The position numbers were made by a program, and so were the translations under genes. 64,000 bases of DNA from assembly GCA_006386115.1 (NCBI GenBank), contig VFIW01000006.1:950706-1014705 (forward strand), in the 5' to 3' direction. The stretch is from Globisporangium splendens (taxonomy: Eukaryota; Oomycota; Peronosporomycetes; Pythiales; Pythiaceae). Below are positions 21,216 to 34,857 of the stretch, piece by piece. Position 1 is the stretch's first letter, and every line of letters begins with the position of its first letter. A model generated the notes under the pieces. That model was not told the DNA's origin. It did no database searches and saw only the letters and a program-made list of their open reading frames with translations.

Positions 21216-21991
21216 GGTGAATTCCGTGATGAGAGAGATCTGGTGAGTCGAACAATTCGTTGAGTGTCTGTCTGTGTGATTGGGTGGGTGGCTGTGCGGT
21301 GGGTTGAGATCCCTTATCTTTTTAGACACGGGAATGCCCATAGATAAGAAATGATCCACGAGTGAAGGTTTGATCGGCCGTGCGAGTGAAGGTGCCGCGC
21401 ACTCCACTGTGCCCTGTCTCATCACTGTTTCAGCGGTTCAGAAGCTATTTCAGCGATCATCAAAATGGCAAAACGGTGAAGTGGATTTTGAAGGCTTGTC
21501 GTTTCCGTTTGATCTCGCTAGAATTAAATAGCACGCCGTTTCTCACTGAGAGCTAAAACGGTTCGCCGTTTTTTTATTCGCCACTGAGCTGTTTTGGCTT
21601 CGATCAATATCAGTCTCGTCAAAAGTACACTTCACCATTTCGCCGTTTCACCATGCTGACTGTCGATTAATCAATCTCGCTGAGCCATTACGCCTTGCTG
21701 ACTGTCGATTAATCAATCTCCCTAAATAGATAAATAGCTCGCTATTTTCAACTCGATGACCGATTATAGCGCGCGAAAAACAGCTCGCTATTTTCGCGAT
21801 TTTGGTGATCGATTTGGTGTTTCACACATCGGAATGGAGGGGGCAGCGCGAAGCGTCGCCTTCTTGCGCCTCCCTGTTGCCAGGACGGCAGCCGCCACAA
21901 TAGAAACGGCATCGGAGGGAGAAGCCACAGACGCCCCCTGTGAGTCGTTCCCTCCGCTGCATGCGCCATTCTTGCTGGACGCATAAGCAGC
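21216..21991. other. Intergenic region before the dynein locus
   Basis: AT-rich for this window. It contains a 25-nt exact direct repeat (21654-21678 and 21696-21720) and several short inverted AACGGCG/CGCCGTT motifs between about 21460 and 21660. No gene. Confidence 0.5.
21654..21720. repeat. 25-nt direct repeat, two copies 42 nt apart
   Basis: TGCTGACTGTCGATTAATCA plus ATCTC occurs exactly at 21654-21678 and 21696-21720. The meaning is unknown; it may be a remnant of an AT-rich repeat. Confidence 0.7.
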
Positions 21992-24900
21992 ATGTCGTCA
22001 AACGAGAACAACAGCCACACGCGCGATGGCGCCAAGCGCCGAGGTGTGTCCCTTGGTCCGCAGGCGAGCCAGATCCTCCAGCGTCTCTATGAGCCGCAGC
22101 TTGGATCCGCGAGTCCCACAGGCAAAGCGCAGCAGAATGTGAAGCATTCGACGTCATCGGTACTCAAGCCGGAGCAGCAGACGCGCATGAAGCAGACGGC
22201 GAGTGTCACGTCGCTTGCATTCGATCCCCTCGTGAGTACTCGGAACCCCCTCCTGCGATCTGTGGAAGCAGCTCCACCCGAAATGAGAGGCAGCACGCTG
22301 ATGTCGTCCGCAAGCGTCGCCACCATTTTGACTCCGGAACATATGCACCCCACGCTACTCCATGTACGTACGCGTGTGATTCGAAGGCGATGATGGCTTT
22401 AATCGCGCTTGTGTGATGTTGGTGGGTAATAAAGCTTTTGTTTCCTGCACAGGCAACCGAGAAAACCTGCAAACTGCATGAGAAATCGAGAGCGACGGCG
22501 AGCGCGATCTCGCTTCGAGACCCCGCACTTGTCGCTTCTTCATCGCATCCAAACCACGACGAAGTAATGGACAACAACAGCAAAAAAGAGCAAACTTCGA
22601 CGTCTCCATCCAAGGTCATTCGCTCGCCATCGACAAAAGCTGCACAGCGGCGCCACATCCCGGTCCACGAGTCGTTCACGGCATCTTTGCACCTTGATCC
22701 GCGGTACCTCCATGAATTCCATGCGAGCAACTTTCTGTACCTGCGCAAGAAGCGTGACTCGGACCTCGTCATGTACGCGCTCGAGGTCGTCGAGCACTAT
22801 GACGCCGACCGCTCCAACTACTTCACGATGAGTCTCGAGGGCATCACGCACTTCACGCGCCACGACGGCTCCGAGTTCTGGCCGCTCGACAAGTGGGAGC
22901 GTGAGTACACGCGGTTCATGAAGATGCTCGCGATTCCGTTCTTCCAAAAGTACAAGCTCTGGAAGAACTTCATGATGTGGAAGCAAAGCGCGCGCACTTT
23001 TAAAATGCGTAACGCCAAAAAAGCGCTCAACGACAAGCTGTTTCTGCTCACACCGAGTCTCCAGACCACGCTGCTGGGACTCCGTGGTCTCTGCTTGGAC
23101 GTCGAGAACCTGGAACTCATCTGCTTCAAGCCCAAGAAAACGTACTAGCTTGCAGAATTTGAACACGAGCAGAAAGCGACGCGCGAGCACGTGACGGCGC
23201 AATTGGCGGCATTCTCGACCAAGTCCCTCCACATGTGCGTCAAGGCGTGCGACACGGTGATCGACCGGTTCCTGGAGGCCAACAAGATCTCGCCCGACCA
23301 CAAGATGACGTTCATGGAGCGCGCGGCGCTGCGCAAAGAGTGCCGCAACCTCACCAACTTTTTACGTCTCGCGGATTTTCTCACGATCGACGCGACGATC
23401 CAGCTCGCGATCCGCTCGTTTCGGCGCTTGTACGAGATTCTCATCGCTGGTAAAGCCCAGGTAACGGGTGCAGCAGCAACTCAGACGCAAGCGGTAGCTG
23501 CACCAGTTCTAGCAGCAACAACAAAGGCAGCAGCAGGGTCTGGACCAGGAAAGAAAGCGACAGTGACCGCACCAGCTCCACCACCATTTACTGCGGTGTT
23601 TGCAGTTGCTGTGGAAATGGATTCGAATGCAACGGCAACAACGATGAATGCCGTGCCAGGTCACGACGCGTGGAACGCGGCGCTCCAGAAAGCGCTGAAA
23701 GAAGCGCTGCGCATGGTCGAGACTCCCGCGCGTCACCTTGGCCACGAGTCCCTGGCCGCGTACACGACCGCAAGCGCCGAAGACGAAGGCAAGAACGTGT
23801 GGTCGATCGAGCAGCTCAACGTCGCGCTGGTCTTGAACGAGGACGCCAAGTTCAGCAGCCTCACAAACGATATCTTTGTTGCACTTGACGACGCGTTTGA
23901 GTCTGTCGAGGATTACATCGAGGTGTTTGCGCCGTACCACCAGATCTACGCCGAGAACGAGGGCCAAGTCACCCAAATGCTGACCACGTACGAGAACGCG
24001 CCGCTCGACTTCTTCACGGATTCTGTCGAGAAGTACAAGGGTCAGAGTCAATCGTTCACAGAGATCCCGGATGCCGCAACGGTCGGCATCTTCCGCGTCG
24101 ATAGTTCGCACTTCAAGAGTCGATTGCTGCCGAACCCTGAGAAATGCATCCTCGGCATTCGCACGTTGATCCCAAAGCTCATGAAACAGGGCAGCACGGC
24201 GTTGTTGGAGACAATCAGCGATCTCTCGCCGATCGCGTTCTCGGCACCGTCGACACCCGACAGCTTTGTACAAAAGGTCGTTCACACGACCAAGGTGTCC
24301 GCGTTGCTCCCTGAGCTCAAGCCGCGATACCGCCGCGTGTACGAGATGGGCATCTTCATGGACAACTACGACTAGCGCGTGCCGGACGATATCAAAGAAG
24401 GCATCATCCTCATGAAGGAGGGTGTGCTGAGTCTCGAGGGAACGGCCACCAAGTTTGAAGGCGAAGTCGACGGCGAGACGGCGCGGTTTTCGCAGGTGAT
24501 CCTCGACAGCATCACGCCACTGAACCGCAACGTGAACACGCTGCGTGAGAAACTGGACCACCCCAAACTCTCAACAATCAAGACGCCGATCAGCGAAGTG
24601 CTCGCGTACTTGAAGAGCCAAGAGGAGATGCTGAACCAACTCGTCGATGAATCCAAACTCCTGATCATGTACCAGACGCAGCTCAAGCAGCTTGTGAGCG
24701 AATTCAACGAGATCAACGAAGTCGCGGCGCATTTCGACCTGAAGATGAAGTTGTGGGGCGGCCTCGCCACATGGCAAGAACTCACAGTGACGTACTTGGA
24801 CACTTCGTTTGACAACATCGACGTCGCCGCCATCGGCAAGCACGTGCAAATGTACGTCAAGGTCGCGTACCAAGCGCAGAAGCAGCTCCTAGGCAACGAA

Positions 24901-27900
24901 GCCGCCGATTTACTGCAACGCGAGGTTGACAAGTTCAAGTTGGTGCTCCCCGTGGTGAGTGATTTGAGGTCGCCGTCGCTGCAGGAGCGTCACTGGACGC
25001 AGATCCACCAGATCCTGGGCTTCCAGATGAAAGGCGAGTCGTCTCTCACACTGGGCAAACTGATCGAGCGCAATGTGATGAAGCACGGCGACGCGATCAG
25101 TGCCATTGCTGTCTCGGCACAGCAGGAGGGCGTGCTCGAGGGTATGCTCAAGAAAGTTACCGATGCCTGGGCCACGACCGAGTTCGAAGTCAAGGGCTAC
25201 AAGGAGTCCAAGGACGTGTTCATCCTTGGGAGCGTCGAAGACGTGACGGTCAAGCTCGACGACTCGATCGTCACGATCAGCACGATCATGGGCTCGCGGT
25301 TCATCGGCGCGATCCAGGACGAGGTTGAGTCGTGGCGCAAGAAGCTGGTCACGCTGCAGGAAACACTTGACGAGTGGCTGCTCGTGCAGAAAAACTGGAT
25401 GTACCTGGAAAACATTTTCTCGGCACCTGATATCCAACGGCAACTGCCCGAGGCATCCAAAGTGTTCAGCCACGTTGACACGTCCTGGGAGACGATCATG
25501 CGGCGCACGAACGAGAACCAGCACGTACTCACGGCCGGGACGTTCCCTGGCATCAAGGAGACGCTGCAACAACACAACGCGCACTTGGACAAGATCCAGA
25601 AGAACTTGGAGGATTACTTGGAGACGAAACGCATGGCGTTCCCGCGGTTCTACTTCCTCTCGAATGGCGAGCTGCTCGAGATCCTCGCGCAATCGAAGAA
25701 CCCACAGGCTGTGCAGCCACATTTGCGCAAATGCTTCGAGAACCTCGTGAAGCTCGACTTTGGCGACGTCCCGGGCAGCGTCGACATGATCGCGATGATG
25801 TCGTCAGAGAACGAGCGTGCGCCGCTCGGCAAGAACCTCAAGGCGCGCGGCAACGTCGAAGATTGGCTCAAGGCGCTCGAAGCGAGCATGAAAGCGTCGA
25901 TCTACAAGCTCATGAAGGCCGGGTTGCTCGATTACGATACCAAGGCGCGTGCCGACTGGGTGTGTGACCACCCAGGTCAAGTCGTTGCGACTGTGGCGCA
26001 GATGACGTGGGCACGGAGTACAGAAGAAGCACTCACGGGCACTGTCGATCCGGTCGGAGAGATGCACAAGTGGTACCAGCGCGTGATCTACGAGTTGAAC
26101 GAATTGATCGTGAAGATTCGAGGTGACCTGAGCTCGCTTGAGCGCAAAGTGATCGTCGCGCTCGTGACGACCGATGCCCACGCGCGCGACATTGTCGAGT
26201 GTCTCTGGAAAGAAAAAGTGGACGCCGTGGGCAATTTCATCTGGTAGCAGCAATTGCGGTACTACTGGGACGTCACAGTCGACGATGTGCTGATTCGCCA
26301 CTCGGACTCAGTGGTCGAGTGCGGCTACGAGTATATGGGTGCGACGTCTCGTCTCGCGATCACGCCGCTCACGGATCGCTGTTGGATGACGCTCACTGGC
26401 GCCTACGGCTTGAAGCTCGGTGCAGCCCCGGCAGGTCCCGCTGGAACTGGCAAAACTGAGAGTAGCAAGGATCTCGCCAAAGCCATGGCGATCCAACGCG
26501 TCGTGTTCAACTGCAGCGACCAGATCGATTACAAGATGATGGGCAAACTATTCCGCGGACTCGCGCAAGCCGGGAATTGGACGTGTCTCGACGAATTCAA
26601 TCGCATCGACATTGAGGTGCTCTCGGTCGTGGCACAGCAGCTACTGGTCCTGCGCGAGGACCGCATCCAGTGCAAGGAACACATCAACTTCATGGGAATC
26701 GAGATCTTGCTGAAAGACCACCACGTGATCGTGACGATGAACCCCGGGTACGCTGGCCGCACAGAGCTTCCCGATAACCTCAAGGTGTGCTTTCGACCAG
26801 TGTCGATGATGGTCTCGGATTACGCGCTGATCGCCGAAATCATGCTGTTTGCCGAAGGATTCTCCGACGCGCGCACGCTGTCGCGTAAAATGTGCAAGCT
26901 CTACATCCTCTGCAGTGAGCAGCTCTCGCAACAGCCACACTATGACTACGGCTTGCGCGCCGTGAAGTCCGTGCTCGTCATGGCCGGCTCGCTCAACCGC
27001 GCAAACCCGGACATCAACGAAGACGTGACCCTTATCCGTGCGCTCCGGGATAGCAACATCCCCAAGTTTCTCGCCGACGACTTGCCGCTTTTCCACGCGA
27101 TCGTGCTGGATCTGTTCCCAGGCACCGATATCCCGCCACACGACTACGGCGAGCTGCAAGCTGGCCTCGAAGAAGAAATCAGCAAAGCTGGGCTGCAAAA
27201 AGTGCCGACGTATATCGCCAAGGTGATCCAGTTGTTCGACATCTTCAACGTCCGCTTCAGCGGTACTGTCGTTGGTCCCACAGGCGCAGGCAAGACGACG
27301 TGCTACCGCACACTGCAAGCGACAATGACGTCGTTGCGTGCCAAAGGCTCGAAGAACCCCGTCTACCAAACCGTGGTCGCGCGCGTGTCGAATCCAAAGT
27401 GCATCTCCATGGGCGAGCTTTACGGCGAGTTCAACGACGCGACACAGGAATGGCACGACGGACTCGCGTCGACGATCATGCGTGAAGCCGTCGCGGACGA
27501 GACGTCGGATATCAAATGGACCGTGTTCGATGGTCCCATCGACGCGCTCTGGATCGAGAACGTGAACACCGTGTTGGATGACAACATGACACTCTGCTTG
27601 GCCAACGGCGAGCGCATCAAACTGAAAAACGAGATGAAGATGCTGTTCGAAGTCATGGACCTTGCTGTGGCATCGCCAGCGACCGTGAGCCGCATCGGCG
27701 TCGTGTACATGACGGCGACGGATCTCGGTTGGATGCCGTTCGTCAAGACGTGGGTGGAGAACGATCTGCACAAGGACATCCCACCAGAAGGCATGAAGCG
27801 GCTGGAGCACAACATCACGCTGTACGTGGACAAGGCGATCCAGTTCGTGCGCAAGAAATGCCACGAACTGGTCCCGACCGTCGACATGAACCTAGTCACG

Positions 27901-30900
27901 AGTCTCTGTCGTCTCTTTGCGTCTTTGTTCAGTAAAGCCAACGGCATCGCGTACACGACCATGAAGCTCGAAGAGATGCTCGAGCTGCTGGACAAAGTGT
28001 TTGCGTTTTGCCTGTTCTGGTCCGTCGGTGCAACGATGGCGGTCGATCGCCACGAATTCTTCGACAATTTCGCGCGCGAGATGCTGCAGGACGCAAAGCT
28101 GAGTCTCCCAAACTCTGGGCTGATCTTCGACTACTTCGTCGACACGGAGCAGGCGAGATTCCAACCCTGGCACGAGATCGTGCCCAAGTTCCAGTACAAC
28201 CCGTCGATGCCGTACTTCAAGATGACGGTGGCCACGCCCGACACTGTGCGCTTCACGTACCTGCTCCGCGTGCTCATGACCGCAAAGAGACCAGCGTATG
28301 TGACGGGCTTGACAGGCACAGGCAAGACTGTGATCATTCAAGACCTCTTGCTGGAACTGCAAGGTGGGCGGCAGCAGCCTGTCAGTGGTGGCGACGGCGG
28401 TGAAGCTGCACCACCACCAGCAGCCTCCAATTTCATGACGATGCTCATCAACTTTTCCGCACAGACGTCGTCGCTGGTGACCCAGTTGACGATCGAAAAC
28501 AAACTGGAGAAGAAGCGCAAAAACCTGCTCGGCCCCATTGCCGGCAAACGCATGATCATCTTTGTCGACGATGTGAACCTTCCGGCGGTCGAGGAGTACG
28601 GCGCGCAAGCACCAATCGAATTACTGCGTCAGTTTCTGGATTTTGGCGGGTTTTACGACCGCGACAAGCTGTTCTGGAAAGAAATCGCCGACACGATGCT
28701 GCTCGTTGCCGCGGCGCCGGCAGGCGGTGGTCGGTCTCACTGTACGCCTCGGTTTGTGCGTCATTTCCACGTGCTGAGCATGTACCCCGCGAGTGAGCCG
28801 TCGCTGAAACTCATTTCCGCATCCATTCTCGGTGGCTTTCTCGAGAAATTCCCGCCAGCCGTGAAAGATCGACTCAACAATGTCGTCGACCAGAACTGGT
28901 ACGAGGAGCTTGTGTGCTCGCTGCTCTCGCGGTACTTTGCGTGCAACTGGACACGGGAGCAGCTCTTTCACGCATCGTGTCCGCTCACGTTTGGAGATTT
29001 CTTCAAACCGGGCGTGCCGACGCCGCTGTGCGAGTACTGCAACGATATCACCAAGATCATGGACGATTTCCTGGAAACTACAACGTCACATTCGCTAATA
29101 AGATGAATCTGGTGTTTTTCCGGGACGCGATCAGCCATCTGGCGCGGCTCACACGCATTCTACGGCAACCACGCGGCAACGCGATGCTCATTGGCGTCGG
29201 CGGCAGCGGGAAGCAGTCGCTCGCGCGCCTCGCGTCGTTCATGGTCGAAGCGAAATGCGTCCAAATCGAGGTCACGCGCGGCTACGGCACGAACGAATTC
29301 CACGAAGACCTCAAGAAACTCATGGTCTCGGCTGGTGTGGGTGGAAATTCGACTGTGTTCCTGTTCACGGACAGTCAGATTGTCGACGAGAGCTTTCTGG
29401 AAGACATCAACAATGTGCTGAACAGTGGCGAAGTGCCGAATCTGTTCCCGCCGGACGAAATGGACCGCATCGTCGGCGACATGCGGCCCGTCGTCAAGGC
29501 ACTCGAGCTCCCGAGACTCGCGACAATTGCATCGCAACTTTCATCGATCGCGTGCGAAGCTGCTTGCATATCGTTCTGGCCATGTCACCCGTCGGCTCAG
29601 TGCTTCGCGTGCGTTGTCGCGCATTCCCATCGCTCATCAATTGATGCACGATCGACTGGTACATGAACTGGTCCAAGGAGGCACTGCAATCCGTCGCAGA
29701 TCGTTTGCTCGCGAATGTGGCGTTGCCCTCAGAAGATATTCGAACAGCGCTCGTGGATATGTGCTCCATCGTGCACACGACGTCGAACGAGTTTGGCGAC
29801 GAGTTTCTGTCGCAACTGCAACGTCACGTGTACACGACACCGAAGAGCTACCTCGATCTTATCAGTCTGTACCTCAAGATGCTGCAGGAGAAACGCGGCG
29901 TCGTGCAAACGATCAAGAGCCGCATGGAGGTTGGCGTGAAGAAACTCGAAGAGACCAACGGCATTGTCGACTCGCTCAAGACCGAGCTGATTCAGTTGCA
30001 GCCCGTGCTGCAGCAGAAGGCTATCGAAGCCGAAGGATTGCTCAAGCGCGTGTCTGTGGATCAGAAAGCCGCGGCGGTCGTGCGCGAGCGCATCTTGCAG
30101 GATGAAGCTGTCGTCGCCAAGCAAGCCGAAGAAGTGTCGATTGTGCGGGCCGACGCGCAAAAAGACTTGGACGTCGCGATGCCTGCGCTGAACAATGCCG
30201 TCAAGGCGCTGGACAGTTTGTCGAAAAGCGATATCACGGAGGTCAAGTCCTTTGCCAAACCACCGGAGGCCGTCGAGACGGTCATGAACGCCGTGTGCTT
30301 GCTGCTCAACGAGAAGCAGAGCTGGGATGCCGCCAAGAAAGTGCTGAGTGACGTGACGTTCCTCGATCGCCTCAAGAACTACGGCAAGGACAATATCCCA
30401 GCAGCGACGCTCAAGAAGCTCACGAAATGCGTCGCGGATCCGGGCATGTCGGTCGAAGTGGTCTCGAAGGTGTCGAAAGCCGCGACCTCGCTGTGTATGT
30501 GGGTCCACGCGATGGACGTGTACTCGAAAGTCGCGAAAGAAGTCGGTCCGAAACGCGAAAACCTGGAGAGAATGAACCAAAAGCTAACCGACGCGAACGC
30601 GATCTTGCAAGAAAAGCAAAACGAACTGCGGCTCGTGAACGAGAGCGTCGCGCAACTCGAGAAGCAATGCAAAGACACGGTCGATGAGAAAGACAAACTG
30701 GCGCGCGACGCTGCGACCACGGAGAAGCGGCTAGTGCGTGCGGAAAAGCTGATCTCAGGGCTCTCGGTCGAAGGTGCACGATGGAAAGAGAGCGTCTCGT
30801 TTCTTAGCGAATCGATCCTCGCGTTGATTGGCGACATCTTCCTCGCGGCAGCCTGCATTTCGTACTATGGACCTTTCACGGGCGGGTTTCGAGCACGCAT

Positions 30901-33900
30901 CACCGAGAAATGGGTTTCTTCCACACAACAACTCGGGATCCCGTGCTCGGCCAACTACAGCTTGTCGAGTACGCTCGGGAGTCCGGTCGAGATTCGCGAC
31001 TGGCAACTCAACGGACTGCCGACGGATTCGACGTCCACAGACAACGCGATCTTGGTCACGCGCGGCGAGCGGTGGCCACTGATGATCGACCCACAGGGCT
31101 AAGCCAATAAGTGGATCAAGAAAACCATGAGCGGCTCCGGCGGAGGTCGCTTGGAGGTGACAAAGATGACCAACGCCAACTTGCTGCGGTCGCTCGAGAC
31201 CTGCATTCGCAACGGGAAAGGGCTGCTCATCGAGGACATTGACGAGAACCTGGAGCCATCGCTCGAGCCGATTCTCCAGAAAGCTATTTCCAAGCAGGGC
31301 GGTCGCCTGCTGATTCGTCTGGGTGACTCGGACGTGGACTATGATCCGTCTTTCAAACTGTTCTTGACGACCAAGTTGCCGAATCCGCACTACTTGCCCG
31401 AAGTGTACATCAAAGTCACGGTGATCAACTTCACTGTGACCATGGACGGCCTCGAGGACCAGTTGCTCGGCGACGTCGTGTGTCACGAGCGGCCGGATAT
31501 CGAGGAAAAGAAGAACCGGCTCGTCGTGACCATGGCGCAGGACAAACGGCAGCTCAAGGAGATCGAAGACCGGATCCTCAAGCAGTTGTCCGAGTCCTCG
31601 GGCAACGTGCTCGACGATCAGGAACTCATCGATACGCTGCAGTCCTCGAACGCGACGTCGCGGATCATTAAAGAGCGTGTTCTGGAGTCCGAGACCACGG
31701 AGATCGAGATCAACCGCGCGCGTGAAGAGTACCGCGGCGTGGCGACTCGCGGCTCGATCATCTACTTTGTGGTCGCGAACCTTGCGCTGATCGACCCGAT
31801 GTACCAGTACTCGCTCCCGTTCTTCCAGCGATTGTTCAACATTTGCTTTGACGAAGCGCCGAAGTCGGACCATTTGCCGACGCGGTTGACGACGCTCATC
31901 AACTTCCAGACGCGGTACATCTACGTCAACATCTGCCGCGGCCTCTTTGAGATCCACAAGGTACTCTTCTCGATGCTCATCTGCTGCAAGATCATGTTGT
32001 ACTCAGGCAAGACGTCCTCGCGCGAGTGGTCTCTGTACCTGCGTGGCTCGACCACTAGCAGTTCCGATCGCAGTGCCACGCAGCTGAAGAATCCGAGTCC
32101 CGATCGCATCTCGGAGCTGCAGTGGGACTTGCTCTCGGAACTCGAGACGATCGTGACCAAGTACGACGAGGAGGTTTCGCCTGAGACTGGAGAGAAGACG
32201 AAAACCGAGCTCTACGGGTTCAGAGATCTCTGCACATCCATGACGACCGAGTGGCATCAGTGGAAAGCGTGGATCAGTGACCCAGACTTCCTGCGTCTCC
32301 CGTGTCCTGGTGGGTTCGACGCAAAGCTGACGTCGTTTCAGAAGATGCTGCTCGTCAAGGGTCTTGCCGAGGAAAAAGTGCCGCAAGCCGTGCTCAAAAT
32401 GATCGCGGTGGAAATGGGCGACGAGTTCAGCAAACTCGCGTCGCCGTCCATGGAGGAGATCTACAACGACACGGATCGGAGGACGCCGTGCATTTTTGTG
32501 CTCTCGGCAGGCGCCGATCCCACGGGGGTGCTGCTGCGCTTTGCCAAGGAGATGGCGTTCATTGATCGCTTGCACCTCATTTCGCTCGACCAGGGCCAGG
32601 GACCGCGTGCCGAGAAGCTCATTGAGACCTCGCAGCAGACTGGGGACTGGGTGCTGCTCCAGAACTGCCACCTGGCGAAATCGTGGATGCCCAAGCTCGA
32701 GAAGATCGTGGAGGAGCTCGCGATGCGTACGGACAAGGAGTGCGTGACGACGTTCCGACTGTTCCTCACGAGTTTCCCCGCGGTGTATTTCCCCGTCACG
32801 GTGCTCCAGAACGGCATCAAGCTCACGAATGAACCGCCCAAGGGCATCCGTGCCAACCTCGTGCGCTCGTTCAACACGCTGATCACTGAGGACGTGCTGG
32901 ACTCGTTCGAGCACCTGGGACACTTTGATGACGGTCTTGCCAAGGCTGTCGGCTGGAAGAAGCTGCTCTGTGGCCTCACGTTCTTCCACGCGATCGTGCA
33001 GGAGCGGCGCAAGTTCGGCGCGCTCGGCTGGAACATCAAGTACGAGTTCAACGACACGGACCTGGAGACGTCGCTCGCGAGTCTCAAGAAGTTCCTCGAG
33101 CAGCAGTCGACGATTCCCTGGGACGCGCTGCGGTACGTCACGGGCCAAATCAACTATGGTGGCCGTGTCACGGACGACTGGGACCGTCGGTGCCTCGCGA
33201 GTCTGCTCGACAACTTCTACACGCCGGACGTCGTGAGCACTGACGCGTTCTCGGTCTCGGGCAACTACCACGTGCCGCGCACGCTCGCGCATCCTCAGAT
33301 CCTCGCGTACCTGAGCGCGCTGCCGGCGTTCGACAACCCCGAGCTCTTTGGCATGCACGAGAACGCCAACGTGACGTACGAGCGCAACGAGAGCGCCAAC
33401 ATGGCACGCATCATCCTGAGTCTCGAGCCGCGTGACAGCGGTAGCGGCGGGAACACCGGCATGAAGTCCAACGACCAGCGCGTGCTCGACCTCGCGGCGT
33501 CGATCCAGGAGACACTGCCGCCGAACCTGTCGGTGGACGACGCCGGTCCCACAACGTTCAAGACGCGCGTGGTCGCCGGCACGGTCGTCATGGACTCGCT
33601 CGCGACGGTCTTGTCCCAGGAGCTCGTCAAGTTCAACACGCTGCTCGACCGCATGCGCAGCTCACTCGCGGACATCCAGCGCGCGATCAACGGGCTCATC
33701 GTGATGTCGTCCGAGCTCGACAACCTGTACAGCGCGTTTTTGAACGGCCGCGTACCGCAGCTCTGGGGCGCCGTGAGCTTCGCGTCGCTCAAGCCGCTCG
33801 GGTTCTGGGTCAAGGATCTGCTGGAGCGCGTGGCGTTCTTCCGGCAGTGGCTCGCGCACGGCGAGCCCGTGGTGTTTGCGCTCCAGGTGTTCCTCTTCCC

Positions 33901-34320
33901 GCAGGGCTTCATGACGGGCACGCTGCAGAACTTTGCGCGCAAGTACCAGACGGCCATCGACTCGCTCGCGTTCACGTTCTCCGTGCTGGACGTGGCGTCG
34001 CGCGACGAGCTGACTTGCAGCCCGAGCGACGGCATCTATGTGGACGGGCTGTGGCTCGAGGGCGCGCGCTGGTCGCCGTCACGCGCGCGGGCGAGATGTT
34101 CGCACCCACGAGCGTGGTGCACTTCCTGCCGCAGGCCGACGTGGTGCGCGACAGGCGCGAGTACTCGTGGTCCGTGTACAAGACGTCGGTGCGCCAGGGC
34201 ACACTCTCCACCACGGGCATCTCGACCAACTTCGTCATCGCCGTCTACCTGCCGACCGAGCGCCACCCGGACTACTGGGTGCGCAACGGCGCCGCCTTCC
34301 TACTCAACCTCAATACATAA
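21992..34320 (+). pseudogene. Axonemal dynein heavy chain (DNAH6-like), interrupted by 5 stops and 3 frameshifts
   Basis: Exon 1 is 21992-22363, followed by an intron at 22364-22452 and one very long second exon ending TAA 34318-34320. Together they hold about 4,080 codons, the full length of an axonemal heavy chain. The tail and linker are followed by AAA1 (P-loop GPAGTGKT at 26434-26457, then CLDEFNRI), AAA2 (GPTGAGKT, 27274-27297), AAA3 (GLTGTGKT, 28306-28329) and AAA4 (GVGGSGKQ, 29193-29216). The stalk coiled coils and microtubule-binding tip lie at about 29870-30780, then AAA5, AAA6 and a C-terminal domain with GTLSTTG. In-frame stops are TAG 23146, TAG 24373, TAG 26245, TGA 29642 (a Cys in the family motif CCTIDW) and TAA 31100 (usually Gln in DPQGQANKWI). 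One-base deletions shift the frame near 29084, 29516 and 34080. The reading frame is otherwise preserved in detail. No standard intron removes any lesion. In life this motor drives inner-arm beating of flagella. I read it as recently inactivated; sequencing error is the main alternative. Confidence 0.85.
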
Positions 34321-34857
34321 GAAGGGGAGGTGGTAGTGCGAAGGTAGAACGCGGGGTAGAACGGCAACTTGGATATGGATACATTATGCAAGTGGTGTGA
34401 AGTAACACGAACACTATGTGCACATGCAACAACAGCACAACTTGAGGGAAAGATGTGGCGTTTGCTTTCGTTTTCTCTCTCGCATTCCGGGGGTTTATGA
34501 TATATAGTAGGGGACACTTTCTCCACACAATCCACTTGGCTCCTTTCTCTTCTCGCTTTTTGTTTTCGTTTTTTTGTTTGCTTTTGTTTCAAATCGTCTG
34601 CAATTCTCTGGTACTACGCTATTCTCGCCCCAAGATCTTTTGTCATTCGCTTCGCTCAGTTCGATTTGGTTCATGCCGCACGTGCTAATGCCGTCAGCAC
34701 ACTTCCCTTGATCCATCCAAGCTACAAACGCATTCGTCTGCAAAAGCACCGTTCTCTCCCTCCACATGATCAAACTCGTTTGGTTGTTGTTCCTTCCAAA
34801 AGACTCGGTCGCCAGGTACTCGCGCGGTTCTTCATCCATACCGTGGGGGGTTGGCGC
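34321..34857. other. Intergenic, convergent 3' ends
   Basis: About 0.5 kb between the dynein pseudogene (+) and the coiled-coil/PX gene (-). Nothing recognisable. Confidence 0.5.

Noticed and set aside
23130..29100. Short introns removing the dynein lesions
   Set aside because: The GT...AG pairs around the stops are either too short (about 14 nt at 23146) or would remove conserved motifs such as QLRYYW; none restores the frame at 29084, 29516 or 34080.
22453..31102. Alternative genetic code with TAA/TAG read as glutamine
   Set aside because: Some dynein stops sit where Gln is possible, but many other genes in the window end normally with TAA or TAG, one lesion is TGA at a Cys site, and frameshifts are present too.
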